Assembly: GCA_905221605.1 (NCBI GenBank)
Contig: CAJNDS010002585.1
Location: 124,001 to 188,000, forward strand
Direction: 5' to 3'
DNA from: Symbiodinium natans
Taxonomy: Eukaryota; Sar; Dinophyceae; Suessiales; Symbiodiniaceae
DNA: 64,000 bases
Shown: positions 23,698 to 35,833 of the stretch, in pieces
Layout of the letters: every line of letters begins with the position of its first letter
How positions within the stretch are numbered: the first letter of the stretch is position 1
The notes under the pieces: model-generated
The model's input: only the letters and a program-made list of their open reading frames with translations
Databases searched by the model: none
What the model was told of the DNA's origin: nothing
Made by a program: the position numbers and the translations under genes

Positions 23698-25360
23698 GAC
23701 CCTGAACCGAACCCCTTCTCTTTTTGGCTACGGCACCTAGGTAAGTTGCAGGTGGGTTCTAGGCTCACTGTGGTTGGGATCGGGGATGCTAGGTGATCTG
23801 ACGCTAGCCGTGCCTGTGATCCAAACACAAGCATTCACGGTCCCTGTTGCTCAGAGCTCATGTCATGAAGCTAGAAACCAGCCAGAATGATGTGGCCTTG
23901 GGTCGTCGCGGTGGACGCGGCTTCGTCGCCTCTCCGAGGACTGGGTTAAGGCAGTTCCAACAAGTTTGCAGGGCCCAAGCAAAGCACTGAGAAACTGGCG
24001 CGACACCAGCTAGAGTACGCAAGAGCTCACAAGTTCAAGAGATCCAAGTGGCGTGCGAAGCAAGACTCACAAAGAGAACTCGAATTCCAGTCTCAAAAAG
24101 ACAACATGACCCCTCTTCGGTAGCTAGGTAACGTCATGCACCAGTTCACGGACCACATGTCCTATACCCTGCCCCCCTAAAGACCTCAACAAAGATGTTC
24201 CCAACATATCCTGCAACCCCCTTCGCCCTAAAGCCCCTAGCAAACATCCCAACAATAAATGTAACAACCCGAAACCAAAGCCCTGACCCAACTTCCTTAT
24301 CTAGACTACCCTTGTCGCGAACTACGGCATGAGCCATATTCAAGTTTCACAATTGCAAGTCTGAAACGAGTGTGCGGGATCAAGTCTAAACATAAACCCA
24401 ACCTCGCTGGCTATCTCGACATACGGCGAGTTGCGAAAAAACACGGCCACAACAGACGCGAGCATTGACAGCTTGAACACGACAGAACAAGCCTGTAACC
24501 CACAGCCCCATCCATGTCGCCTGTCTGTAGGATTCCTGGGCCATCCCCTGGTATGAGCCCAACAATATGACATCCGAATCGTCATGGACAAGGTGCGCTG
24601 AGCCCCATGCCCTTTCACCCAAACGGGGCACCAGAGATCTCGAAGGAGCAGGCCTGTGGGGCCGAAGCGCCCAGCGGGGACCCAGAGGAAGCGGGGCTGA
24701 CGCCCTTTGCCTGCAGGTCCACAAGATGAGTTGGAAGAGGATTTCAAGTGCCCATGTGTACCCTACATAGAAGCAAGGAGCACCACATAGGTCGAATGCA
24801 ACAAGAAGGCAACAAGAATGCCACACATGCCGAGACCCTCCTCGAACTTTCCGTCGAAGTCGGTCACAGCGGTGGCTTCCAGCTTGCCGATGCGAAGTCC
24901 TTGGTGAACTTTGTTAGGAGGACTGGGGGGTTAGGGGGGGTTGGGCTTCGAATTACTTGGGGCTTGAGAAGAGAACTTCGGGCTCGGATGAACTCATGTG
25001 AGGATCTTCGGGCGGAAGAATGGAACAACGCATACCCGGGTAGGGCGCAAGAGACGAGTACCAGCATTGCGTTAAAAATCATGAGCTGTTGGTTTGGGGG
25101 TTCAGACCCGTCCCTGTGATGCAGACATGCTGGTGGCAATGCCGAAGGGCCGATGGGCTCGAAGTCATCCCCCTCTGCCGAGCACTCGCCTAAGCGAACA
25201 AATCTCTGACTCGCGGACATGTCAGAAGTATAGCTAGTATAGCAGAGCACGAGAGCTTTGTGAAGCCATCGTCGGCACCATTTCAGGAAATCTCTAGATC
25301 CTTCTGCCTGCACGTGCATGTGTGCTACATACCTATATCTGTATGGCGGCGCACGTCCGC

Positions 25361-25395
25361 TTGTATGTATGTATTTATGTATGTATGTATGTATG
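25361..25395 (+). repeat. (TATG)n microsatellite
   Basis: Tandem TATG units with one TTTATG variant. Confidence 0.95.
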
Positions 25396-25492
25396 TGCAT
25401 ATGTGTCAGTACATGCGCTACAAGCATGACAGGGAGCAGCAGGAGCACCTTAGGGAAGACAGTGACTTCCGCCATCACCAGCATTTACACAG

Positions 25493-25662
25493 CTGAGCCG
25501 GAAAGCGATGCAGCCCTCCAGAAAGTTGAGTCGGAAATGGAGTGGCTGTTGAAACAAAAACTCAAATATGGAGTATCTAGCTGGACTGTACGGCTGGCAT
25601 GCAAGGATTTGCGTATGATGTCTTCGGGCCCGGTTTTGCCCCATGCGTTGGAAGCTCCGTGA
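25493..25662 (+). CDS. Candidate terminal exon, unknown product
   Basis: Follows TTTACACAG. 55 codons to TGA at 25662: SDAALQKVESEMEWLLKQKL then KYGVSSWTVRLACKDLRMMS. It starts as a charged amphipathic helix and has natural composition. The upstream exon was not found, and the family is unknown. Confidence 0.4.
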
Positions 25663-26734
25663 CGATTTGGTAACCAAAACAGTTTCAATCTCCCAGTGTC
25701 CCAACACGGTCTTACTAATGATGCTCGACAGTCCTGCCCAACCCAAGAATACTGGTCCCAAGTCATGATGGCTCTTTCCTGTAACAAGGTGAGGCAGCAG
25801 TAACAAAGATATCTCTTGTAATCACCTCGGTTACAAAAATAAGGGAAACTCGAAAACAACAACTGTATCACACTCGCTTTGAACAAGCTCTTGTACCTGC
25901 TAGTAGGTTCCTGATTCGCGGGCCCAACTGCACATCGATTTTGCCCGAAATTCCCCTACTCGACCGTCAATCCCATTTTGGTATCTGAAGGAAATTTGAC
26001 CCTAGCGACCGTCAATGCACCACTTGCCGCTGTCTTCGCTGAAGGTCAGCCTGTAGCAAAGCACTGCACCAAACGATATCTTACAAGGCTCATGACAGAC
26101 GCCGATCCTCTACCCCGCATTCCGTGGGCAGGATTGGGGCTTCTTTGCTGATGCACCTACACTGTTGGGCTTCGTGGCTAGGTTTGACAGCATGCAGCAC
26201 CACACGTGACAAAAGTGCAGTATAGTTCTAGCAAACCCCAGGGAGGGTCAAAGGTTCTCTAGCTTGGAAGAGAATCCAAAACGCAGACTGCAAACCTGAG
26301 CCTACTTGGAGTTACAACCGCAGTGCATAGCAGCTATTAGGTTTGGCATTGCACTTTCGTCCGCTGTTGTTGAAACTTCTGATTCTGCTCGCACTCAGGC
26401 TCTTTGCGCTAAATACCTGAGTCCTTAAAGCCATAAACCAGATGGTTATGATACCTTTTCGTGAAGCGGGGGCGAAGGGTTTAGGGAGGCCTGGTGCTTT
26501 GCATGACATCATGACCTGGACATGGAAGAGCAAAGAACTAGGCTGGCACATGCACTCCCTTTCCGGAATCTCAGGGCATCCGCCAATTTTCAAGCTCTGC
26601 TGCCGGAAAGCTTCGCTGGTGCTGTGTCTGGCTTCAGAGCCTGTCGCGGGTGGGAAATATAATCTGCACGCGCATGACCTATGCATGGTGTATTCCGAAC
26701 GGCGTGCAGACAGAATGGCTGGCACAATGCGATA

Positions 26735-26788
26735 CATACATACATACATACATACATACATACATACACACACACATATATATATAGA

Positions 26789-26831
<43 letters not shown>
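26735..26831 (+). repeat. Compound (ATAC)n-(AC)n-(AT)n-(GA)n microsatellite
   Basis: Four different simple repeats in a row: ATAC, then ACAC, then ATAT, then GAGA. Confidence 0.97.
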
Positions 26832-26835
<4 letters not shown>

Positions 26836-28308
26836 CGTATGCAGGTATGTAAGAAGGCACGAGTACGTATGCATGTATGCATATACGTATGCATGAGTAT
26901 ATGTGTGCACGCTTGCATGCATGCGTGCATGCACATGTGTATAGCTCCGGGCCGAATGTCCCCCGGCAAGTCCAAAATCGGCCCGAACCTAAGAGTTGAG
27001 GCTTCCTCCAGTTGGCTAAGCGTGTAGGGTTGTAGGGTTAGAGCATGAAACATATTGAGATCAAGACATGCCCAGGCCGTTAACAAGAACATGACTAAGA
27101 CTTGCCATTCTTGCACGGGCTAGCTTTGCAACTCAAGCTAGAATGCCATGCTGCTCAAACCGAAAGTCTCCGAGTGCAATATGCAAGCCTCTATAGACAC
27201 ACTATAAAGACTACCCAGATTGTCTTCTCGATGCTGCAAACGGTCTGTTGTGTCCCTCAGCCCCCTCCGGAAAAATCCCCCGAGAAACTGCCGCCCGGCC
27301 TGCTGCCTGTAGTCGATGCGGCCCGTTGCTCCCACCTTCTCGGGGCAGTAGGACCCTTCGTAGCCTCAGCCGAGTGATGCTGTACTGAGGGGCTGCGTTG
27401 ACAGCTCTTACCCGAATTGCCCCCAGAGAGTGAGGCCGATAGGCCCCTCGAACGCGCACTGGCCCATTCTAGCCCTATAAACCCCCTATGGTCACCTCAC
27501 AGCCGCGGCACGATCCACAGAGTGGTAATCAGGACCCCGCGACACCGTGGCCACGGGAGCGCCTGAACACCCACAGCCCACGATTTCCGCAAGAGAACAC
27601 GATAAAAGTGAGCCGCGGGAAAGGAAGTGGCTGTAGTTGCTTGCTTGGCATATCCGTTTCTCATCATGGAGAAGGTTGCGTGAGAAGCCAAAGGAAGCCT
27701 TGGGGCCGCCCTTCTCAAAAAGGGCTGGGAAATCAAGAACATCACAAGGGATGAGGGTGCGTGTCACCAAGTCAGAAGGGGTCCTACTCGACTCCTGGGC
27801 CTTCCGACGCAAAAACCCCAGAGTCCCGGAGAAAGCAGCGCCTGATTCCTTGCAGCAGGTGAATTTGAAGCGTGCCCACAGACCACCCATGGAGTACCTC
27901 GGGCACAAGCATGTTCTGGAGAATGAGAGACTTAGAAACTTGCCTCTAGGAAGTATAGCTGCCTCGGTTGATGCCCATGTCTGAGGGACCTGGTTCAGTG
28001 CATGCCATCTGCAGGCACAGTCCAAATGCATGTTGAGCGTTAGGTTCAGCCACCTAGGATGCAAGGAACGGCAGCAACAGATGCAGAGGCTTCTGCTGCC
28101 TCTGCTGCTGCTCCTGCTGCTACGCCTGGTCCTCTCAAAACGTGTAGTACTGATTTACGCAGGGCACCGATTTAGTCGTGATCATGTTGTGTTCGCAAGC
28201 AGTTTGTTGGGATGCCAGACCTTCAAGATATAACCCCCCCAAAGAAAGAACATGCCCACGCGCCCTATGCGCTCCCTACGCCCCCACGCAAACTTTAGAC
28301 TCCTTAGG

Positions 28309-28379
28309 TTTAGGGTTTAGGGTTTAGGGTTTAGGGTTTAGGGTTTAGGGCTTAGGGTTTAGGGTTTAGGGTTTAGGGT
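28309..28379 (+). repeat. TTTAGGG array
   Basis: About ten units with one CTTAGGG variant. It lies just past the stop codon of the 28413-29740 gene. Confidence 0.95.
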
Positions 28380-28412
28380 CAGAAAGCCCCTCAGAACAAA
28401 GGGAAAACACCC

Positions 28413-29740
28413 TCAGTCTCGGTCCGGCGGCTCGAAGTGGAGGCCACTGAGCAGGTCGTGCCCCGGACAGACCATGCCAAGGCGACCCAGCACGCTCTTC
28501 GAGAGTGCCTTGGCGAAGGGCGGGTTTAGGGTTTTAGGGTTTAGGGTCTAGGGTCTAGGGTGTAGGGCTAAGGGCGGGCGGTTGGCGACTTCGGGTTTCG
28601 CTCGCCTGGTTTTCTTGGGCGCCTGGGCTCTCGATCTCTGAGGGAAAGAGGGCTCATAAACGCTTCGGAAACCGGGCAGTTGCAGTCCCTGCAAGCTTCC
28701 TCTCTCTATCGGGCTTCTTAACCCCCCTACAGCCTTCAACCAAGAGGTCTTGAGGCAGGCATACAATGTCGCAGCGACGCACGACGAAGCCGACATGACT
28801 CTTGTGTGCGTCTGCAGTCTCCGCCCACGTTTCCGGGATGCTTGCCATGCTTTTCACCATTGTTTTTCCTTGTTTCTTCTTATAGACCTGGGAGCAATGA
28901 TTACGCTCATTCCTCAAGCCCTCACCCACCTTCATGCCTCACCGAGACAGTATCCATAGATTCACATGGAACTTGAGCTAGGCAGGGTTCGGTCAAAGCC
29001 TGCTTCTCCTAAGCCCGAAGCCTGAAGAAGCAATCCTTGGGCCCTTGGCCCGAGATATCCGGGCTGCGGTGTCTTTGAACTCGCGAGCGTCTTGCTGATC
29101 TGTCCAGCTTGGGTAGCACTGGCCTTGCTCGGAGGCGTTCGGAGGAAAGCCCCGGGGTGCCCCCAAGTCTTCCAAATCCCTTCAGTTTCCCTCCTGCAAC
29201 AACCACGCAAGACAAGCGTAAAGGTAGCTTCTGCAAGGTGAAAGGATCTGGACTGGAGCACCTGCGTTTCAGACATGCGGCGTAAGGAGCAACTAGAACT
29301 ACCGAGGCTCGAGAGACTGTGCTTCGCACGGATCTCACCATAACCCCAATCCTTCAAGAACTGCCAGTTCACCCCCTGCATTTCGCGCTGAACCCCTGCT
29401 ATTCATCAGCCCTAAACCCTAAACCCTAAACACCCTAACCCCCATCTGAATTTGCCGTCGCCCCCGAAGCTCCAAACCACGGCCCCAGGATACTAAAGGT
29501 AGCAGAGGCGCCCAAACCAGCAGCGACGGCGCAGACGTACTTGATGCCCAGCTTCTGGTTCGCCTATAAGCGTGGTAGCCCAGTAGCCATATTTTAATAA
29601 GGGCACCCTTTTTTGGGTTGGTTACTCTACAGGGGAAATCATGACAAACAAAGATTAAAAAAAAAAGAAAAAAAGGCAAAGGGCACCACTGAGGCTACCA
29701 AGTACGCCATCTTTGGGGGCTTCTGAAAGGCTTTTGTGGC
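28413..29740 (-). CDS. Multi-exon gene with one membrane-like segment, unknown product
   Basis: Exons: up to 29699 (start unclear, near 29740), 29440-29563, 29020-29168 (3' end unclear), 28741-28887, 28590-28688 and 28413-28508. Exons 1 and 2 join in frame as PKMAYL|ANQKLGIKYVCAVA, with a hydrophobic alanine/glycine-rich segment that may span a membrane. Exon 2 ends G|GTTAGGG, the start of an array. Exon 3 joins it in phase and contains ASEQGQCYPSWTDQQDAREF. Exons 4 to 6 are all phase 0: MASIPETWAETADAHKSHVG, then FRSVYEPSFPQRSRAQAPKK (basic), then ALSKSVLGRLGMVCPGHDLL, ending at TGA 28413. The last intron (28509-28589) contains an antisense array. On the plus strand the last exon is also open, so that exon is less certain. 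The function is unknown. Confidence 0.55.
28523..28567 (+). repeat. TTTAGGG/TCTAGGG array, intronic and antisense
   Basis: Degenerate units. They read CCCTAAA on the minus strand and lie between a GTCGCC donor (28589) and the acceptor CGCCAAG at 28509. Confidence 0.85.
29410..29439 (-). repeat. CCCTAAA array at a donor site
   Basis: Four units. On the transcribed minus strand the array begins exactly at the GTTAGGG donor after the exon at 29440-29563. Confidence 0.9.
29564..29698 (-). mobile_element. Introner-like inverted-repeat element, family C copy 1
   Basis: On the minus strand it starts GTAGCCTCAGTGGTGCCCTT, the donor of the intron, and has GGGCTACC about 12 nt before the acceptor CTTATAG|G. 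The ends are inverted repeats (GGTAGCC / GGCTACC). Removing it joins two protein-like exons in frame; reading through hits a TGA after about 19 codons. The middle is T-rich. A related copy lies at 55885-55964. Confidence 0.65.
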
Positions 29741-30760
29741 TCTGGGGGCTTGAGGGGCTGCAGGAGTACGGAGGGTTGTCCGGTTCCTTTCTCATTCTGT
29801 AACCATTGCGCTGGTTGAGCCACAACAGGCCAGAGGCCAAAGGCAAACCACGCACGACCACATCTGCACAATAACCGACACAAATGACCCACCTCTTGGG
29901 TACTGTAGGGGACCTGGCAAGTAAGATAAGGTTTTTTGAGGGGTTCCTTTCTGGGCTCCTTAGTCGGGTTTCAGGGCTTCGGATTCTGGTCCCTGACAGA
30001 AACATGAAAGAGGCTGGAGTGAGAGACGAGGCAGCTCCCACCTGCCAATCTTCCCGACTCTTCTACTCCGGGAGATGTCACAAACTCCTAGATGAGGAGT
30101 TTCTCAGAATCGAATCCCCCCCCCGAAGGTATAGAACGCTTTGAAGGGCCAGAGCCGAAGGCACTCTGCAGCTTCCCACATCCCCCCACACCACACACTT
30201 CGCTGCTGCGCGGAGGACACTCTTGTTTGCAGACTCCGAGGCACTTGGGAGAAGTCAATCGTCTGCAGGACTCTGCCAGGTGGGCACTGCATCTCCTGAG
30301 GGGGGGCTCCCCAAATGGGGCCGTCGGGCCATGGATGGGGCTTTAGGTCTTCGTGGTGTGTAAACCTGCGTGAAACAGCAGAATCAGTTGGTAAGAGGGC
30401 TCCTTTTTTGCTAAGACGTCCCGGAATCCCCTTCTTCACATTCTGAACGCGAAGAAGAGGGCTTGCCTCCCTAATGCTTTCCATCTACATCAAGAATCAA
30501 GAGCATTGACGCTGTTCTTCAGAAGAAGTCTGCCGACAAGAAGTGCACCCTTCGGAAGTTGTTCCGAAGGCGCTGCAGCGATCGAAAGACACACACATAC
30601 TGCTGCATCAAAAGAGAGTGTTGGCATTTGAGGGGATTGGTCGCACTGCATCACAGATGCGCACACGGAGCTTAGACTTCATGTGATCATGTCTGTGCTT
30701 CAAGAATCGTGCAGTTAATATGGTACCCTAAACCCTAAACCCTAAAACATTGACCCTGAG
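29741..30760. other. Upstream exons possible; no firm call
   Basis: The gene at 28413-29740 should continue here on the minus strand; an open frame up to 29892 (NEKGTGQPSVLLQPLKPPEP) is a candidate but in a different phase. A short CCCTAAA array is at 30726-30748. Confidence 0.4.
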
Positions 30761-30854
30761 AAGGTGCAGAAGACACTCCCAGGTGATTTGGCTATGTTGC
30801 GTGCCTATGTACAGAATATCCAAGGGACTATGTCGGATGTGCAGATTGGGAAAG
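30761..30854 (+). CDS. Candidate internal exon, unknown product
   Basis: Follows an antisense array (30726-30748) and CATTGACCCTGAG, and ends AAAG|GTAGTT. Encodes KVQKTLPGDLAMLRAYVQNI then QGTMSDVQIGK. The composition is good on this strand; the opposite-strand frame is cysteine/histidine-rich and unlikely. Confidence 0.4.
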
Positions 30855-33800
30855 GTAGTTGGGGGCTCGTCCTGACATGTGTATGCTCTTGCACTAATAA
30901 AAGGCCTGACAGAGCCAACATTGTCAACAACTTCCATTCGGTGCAGTAAGCTGGGCGTCCCAGGTCTCGATGTCTTCCCACCACTCGGGCCACTTGTCGC
31001 CGTCCTGTCATAAATGCACATGGGGGGGCCCGGTAGTGACTTGATCACGTCTGGCAGAGAGCACAGAAACTGGTGCGGCTGGCATGAAAGCTGCGCTTTG
31101 TCTGGATCTCGATGGGCGCTTCCTGCGAGCGGGCTGACGGCTTCAAATGCTGGAGTCTTCGTTGAAGCTTCCACGCACCGTGATGAATGAAAGCGTTGAG
31201 GGTCAGCCAACCACGTCGACAAACAGGAAAACGCGTAGCATTTATCACTTTTATCCTTAGCCTCTGGACCTTTCGCATCGCAGCTGCTCGAATCAGGGGC
31301 TTCTTGCGGGTTTAGTGCGGCCTTGGCCAGAAGCGGCACGAATCGGCAGTCCTTGCAGTCACACCAAGCCCGTTCCGCCAAACCATGCTCGAGGCATGAT
31401 TCGGAGGGGTTGGGAGTGGACCAAACAGGTACTGACAAGCGGGGCTAGGGTGTCCTTACAAGACACCACCAAACCCGAAATGGTCGCATGAACTTGCAAC
31501 ACTCTGCTTGGCCCTTCTGACTGGACACCTCCGAGCTATACGTAAAGCTTCGGCGTGTTTCTGCTGCCCAAGAGTCCATCTCAGAGCCAATCGAAACGCC
31601 GCCCTTGAGAAACATTGCCGGATTCCTTGCTCACACATGATGCCGTTCCCATTCTGCACGCTAAACTAAGCTAGACTATTCTAGACTCCAACCACTAGAG
31701 AAGTTAGGATGCTTGAATGCTTTACTTCAATGAGGTCGTGAATTGCGACTACCCAAAATCAATGACGATCTGCTGCGCTGCGGCTACGCACAGGGTATGC
31801 GGTATTGGTATGCTGTGTAGCCACAGTTTGCCATCAATGGCTTTCTGTAAGGTTCTTGCTTCAGGGCCTGCGCAATAGAATCCTCAGAGTAGTAGCTGAG
31901 GCGGTTTTCCCTGTTTTCAGGTACTTGTGTCAAAGCACGCCCGTGTGCAGCAAAGCTCGCGTTACACATCGAATCGTTGGAGTCAAAGGGTTGTCAAGTA
32001 AAGTATCTCGTGCGCTGCTACCGACCACTACAATCTCAATGATCGAAAAAGCTCATCGTGCTTGCAGCCATCCTCATCCTGCAACCTAGCTTGTGGGTTT
32101 TGTGTACATCTTCGAAACCTCTACATCTTCAGCTTAGAACGTAGAAGAAGGAGAGACTAAAGTGACCTTTCAGCCGTGCCACACAGATCCCAGCGCAGTG
32201 TTTCCGGCACAGCCCTTGGCCATGGAGCTCTGCGTCCACTCAGTGGCATCCTTGAGCGAAGGCTTGGGCTAAGTCCCTTGGTGCCTTCTTCTTTTAACTC
32301 ACGGCAGAAAGAAGAAGGCAGATCATATCCCAGCAGCTTCTGACTTGAACAAAACCCTACACAGGAAGGACCTCCGTCCCCTTGCAAAACCTGCGCCCCT
32401 GCACTGGAATGCTCACGGGACACTTGCTTGTTGGCAAAGTTTGGCCTGAGATGAAAGCTGCAGTCTGCTCGTTTTTTTTGAGATCCTTTCGGGCTTTAGA
32501 ACTTTAGGGGTTCTGGGGTCAGGGGGCTCGCGGGTTCCTCACAGGGGCATCAAGGGAAGCTCAGTGACCCTTTGAGCTTTCGGGATTTATTGAACCGACT
32601 CTGGGGGAGGTCTTCTGCTTTCGAACCGCGCATCTTGTGAAGACGATGACTGCTGCGAAGCGGAAAGGAATGACAAGGCATTCGTGAGCGCAAAATGCCA
32701 CGATATCCGCATGACAGCGCTTGCTGGACCTTCTTAGCTGGGCCGAAACCGTTCCCCCGTTCAACCCCCACTTTCAGGCGACGGCACGAGCCGAAGAGTC
32801 GCAATAGAGTTTGCGGGGCTTGGAACCCGATCACACGTGCCGGCTGCCATGTCAACTTTCGCGGCAGCTCACCCCCTTCTGTTCCCACGATGTAGTACGG
32901 GCCAAGACGCGAAACCAGAGAGAGAGGGGAGAGGGAGAGGGAAAGAGAGAGAGAGAGAGGAGAGAAAAAAAGAAAATAAAGAAAAAGAACGAAAGGCAGA
33001 GCTGGCCAATGGCCAACTGCTTGTATCGGGTCTGAGTTGATCGCTATGAACACGATCGGTGCGCGCAACGAGCACCGTTTCGGGAAAAAAAACAGATCCC
33101 ACATAAATGTACACAGCACCAGTGAAGCCCAAATCATCCCAAAGCCGTTTCAAGCTCCCCATACCCGAGACGAACAGGAATCCTGAACTCCAAGGACGAG
33201 CGGCTCAGGCACGATCGCCCACCTGAGTGGCTCTTGTAACTCCAGGCAAGAAATTTTTTTGGGGGCTCAGCCTGGCAGACCTGAAGGTCTATAATAGGGT
33301 TTAGGGTTTAGGGTTTTACTCAACGCCTTCTGCAAGCTTTCCCGGCGCAATGCCGCCCGCGGACTTCAGCTGTTTCCCTACCAAAAGGATGCTAGCAGTA
33401 TGATGAGAAGCAGAAGCACGATAAAACACGGTACTGCTTCCGTGCCAACGGAACTGAACTACATAAGCCATGATGTGATGCATGGTGCTGTAGTACCTCC
33501 TTTCAGGAAGGCTGTCCCCTCCATTCGGGGATGGTCAAAGGTGGCGTACTCGACACCAGTACCCCCGTGTGCGACGGTTTGATGTAGTTTGTTAATGGTG
33601 TTCTTCGTGACATGTGCATATCTCGGGGTCTATTGAAGAATGCCACAGGAAATGGCAACTTTCTGAGCTGTATCTTGGCAAAAAGCTTTCATTTGTTGCA
33701 ATGTCTTCACGAATCAGATTGAAGTGCAATTTCTTGTTGCTCCAACAGTCCGATGTCAAAACCTGATAACATCAAGGGGCTGGTGCGTTTAGGGCGCAGA

Positions 33801-34535
33801 GCCTCCAGGTTTTTTTTGAGGGCAGAGCACATGGGCAATAACGTTTGTGGGCCACTTTGAGAGCAGAGCATCCGTGGCCAAAACCCGAACAACTTGCATG
33901 GTGCAGCTGAGAGCGTAGCATCCATCAGCTATGTGGGCATGTGCAGTGCTTTTTTTCTCACAGGGCAGGCACCGCTTTGAGTAGAGTAGGAGTCGGAGTC
34001 GGAGAGTCGGAGTGAGAGTAAGCAGCAGCATCAGCAGGGAGCACCAGCAGCAGCAACTGCTGCCATCGCAGCGCCGCAGCCGCCACAAGGTGGTGCGCAA
34101 GGCATGTTTTTTTCTTCGCATTAACGAGCCCATATCTTTTGCACTTGTCCTTGTCTTCGAGTACCTGTACCGACCTGTGCGTGACCTGTCGGAAGCATCT
34201 GGTGCTGGCATTCGTGTCGTTGATGCTTGTTGAAACGCAAGACAGGCCTAAGAGACTGCGTCAAGCCTGTTGTGCAAAGTGGGTCTGTTCCAGTGGCTTC
34301 TTATCCATGGAAAAAGGGCTACCTAAAACGGTAGAACCAGATCCATGCACACTTCATACCAGGTACGGTTCTGTTCTCAAGGTTCCAAGCATAAATTTGA
34401 AAGACCGAAGCCTCCAGCCCAAGCCTCCTTTAGCTAGAAACGATCAGCGGTTGCATTAAGTACCTTGCAAGCAGCCACCCTAAACCCTGAACCCTGAACC
34501 CTAAACCCTACACCCTAAATCCTGTGTGACTTTAG
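30855..34535. other. No firmly supported gene
   Basis: A 236-codon minus-strand frame (30728-31438) is long but of mixed composition and runs through the array, so it is not called. The region holds a (GA)n run at 32923-32967 and a two-unit TTTAGGG at 33297-33316. Plus-strand frames at 34012-34459 could belong to the gene whose end is at 34536-34592. Confidence 0.45.
34479..34528 (-). repeat. Degenerate CCCTAAA/CCCTGAA array
   Basis: Six degenerate units, ending a few bases before the acceptor GTGACTTTAG of the next plus-strand exon. Confidence 0.85.
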
Positions 34536-34592
34536 TCGTACTTTGGCGAGTCTGATGACCCCTGTCCTGCGACGATCAAATCTTGTTTCTAA
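34536..34592 (+). CDS. Candidate terminal exon
   Basis: Follows GTGTGACTTTAG and encodes SYFGESDDPCPATIKSCF, then TAA. It is short, with natural composition and an antisense array before the acceptor. The upstream exon is unresolved. Confidence 0.35.
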   Translation, partial: SYFGESDDPCPATIKSCF

Positions 34593-35833
34593 TTTTTACA
34601 TGCGCTTGACATTGACTATGGGGTCCCCACGGGTGCGGGGATCGCACCAGCAAAAACAACAGAAGAAGCTCTCATGTGGCCCTCGTGTTCACCACGAATT
34701 GTTAAGTTACATGCTCAAGCATCAATCTCATGGCTGCAAGTGTTCGAGCTCATCTTCTATTGAGCCGTGAAAAGTCTTTGACAGCCCAAATGTTGGCAAT
34801 CCCAATGCCCCCGAGCTGTAGCTCGCAAGCTTCTGCAAAGTCAGATTTGTTGATCCTAGATGCCTGGTGCTGCCCGGCGTGCGCCATTCGAGCCTCGCTG
34901 TGGCCTGGCGACATGTACTCTCTTTCAGCTCAGGGGTCTAGAATCTAGAAAGTCTTCAAGGGCTCATCAATGCAAGCCATTCGGAAGGCAGCAGAGCTTG
35001 CGGGGGGTTGGTGCAGTCCAAGTCAGCAAGGACTTCAACTTCGCTCCCCCCCATGCACAAACATCCTGTTCCTTCAGAGGCCTCCTTTTTTTCTTTTACT
35101 TTAAACTTTGTTGGCTTGGCCCCCCCGCCCCCTGCCTCAGACGTGGCCTCAAAGAACTGGACCTCCGCAACTCCCGGTGCAAGTTCACAGGTGAGAAAGC
35201 TCGTCGATGTGTGAGTTTGGGCAGGGAAATCCAGGTCTGGGTCCAGGGCTACGGCTCGCACAAGTGAAGATGTCTTTAGACAGCCTTAAAGCCTTAAGGG
35301 CACGAGCTACCGCACACCAACGGCGCGATAAAACATCAGGTGGGAGCTCAAGCCGATGTCAAATGTCCTGGGGCATGCTGAGACCGACTTTCCACCGCTG
35401 CAGCCCACGGGAAACGCAGCGGACAGGGGAAAGCAGGTACGAGCAGTCTCCATGAGCCAAATGGAGAAGCCGAAAAAGCCTGAACAACATCTGAAATGTA
35501 TTTAGCTTGTAGCCTGCTTTTCTTCAACCCAAAACCTTCAGCTCGGTCTCCAATAGCATCGCCACCCGAGCAGGGAGTGTGACCGGCAAGGCAAAGGGAA
35601 GAAGGATCTAGGGCCTAGGGGGGAAGGGTACGGGGAAGAAGGGGAGGGGCTCAGGGGCTCTACAGAAACAGGGGAACACCGAGGGGCACTACTACAAGAG
35701 GATTCAGGCTCTACAGCCTTTCCTCGCTCAGCCTTTCTTGGCACAAGATCAAGTCGCCTCGAAGGGATAGTTTCCGCGCTCCAAGTCCTGATTTCAATCT
35801 TCAACCCTAAACCCTAAACCCTAAACCCTGAAC
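34593..35833. other. Possible exon at 35100-35261; otherwise nothing clear
   Basis: On the minus strand, 34956-35261 reads FLTCELAPGVAEVQFFEATS and a lysine-rich tail, which faintly resembles the second half of a PA14 fold. On the plus strand the same DNA has a consensus-like acceptor (CTGCCTCAG) and donor (ACAG|GTGAGA) around 35140-35190. I cannot decide the strand. A short peptide DLERGNYPFEAT at 35752-35787 (minus) could be the last exon of the gene at 35834-37995. Confidence 0.35.
35803..35833 (-). repeat. CCCTAAA array at a donor site
   Basis: Four units (the last CCCTGAA). On the minus strand the exon at 35834-35927 ends AGG|GTTCAGGG at its edge. Confidence 0.9.

Larger units (their letters stand above)
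21731..25492. other. No supported gene; simple repeats
   Basis: Holds a poly-G run (22084-22099), a (GA)n run (23644-23697) and a degenerate GTCGTAG repeat (23206-23262). A (TATG)n run at 25361-25395 closes it. Telomere-type arrays are absent from about 20.65 to 28.3 kb, the longest array-free stretch in the window. Confidence 0.5.
25663..28412. other. No supported gene; microsatellites and an array
   Basis: Holds (ATAC)n (26735-26767), (GA)n (26792-26831) and a TTTAGGG array (28309-28379). A plus-strand frame at 27102-27377 has a plausible middle section (TESLRVQYASLYRHTIKTTQ) but no usable splice context. Confidence 0.5.

Noticed and set aside
30728-31438. 236-codon minus-strand open frame
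   Set aside because: Runs through a telomere-type array at its end and overlaps a better exon on the other strand.
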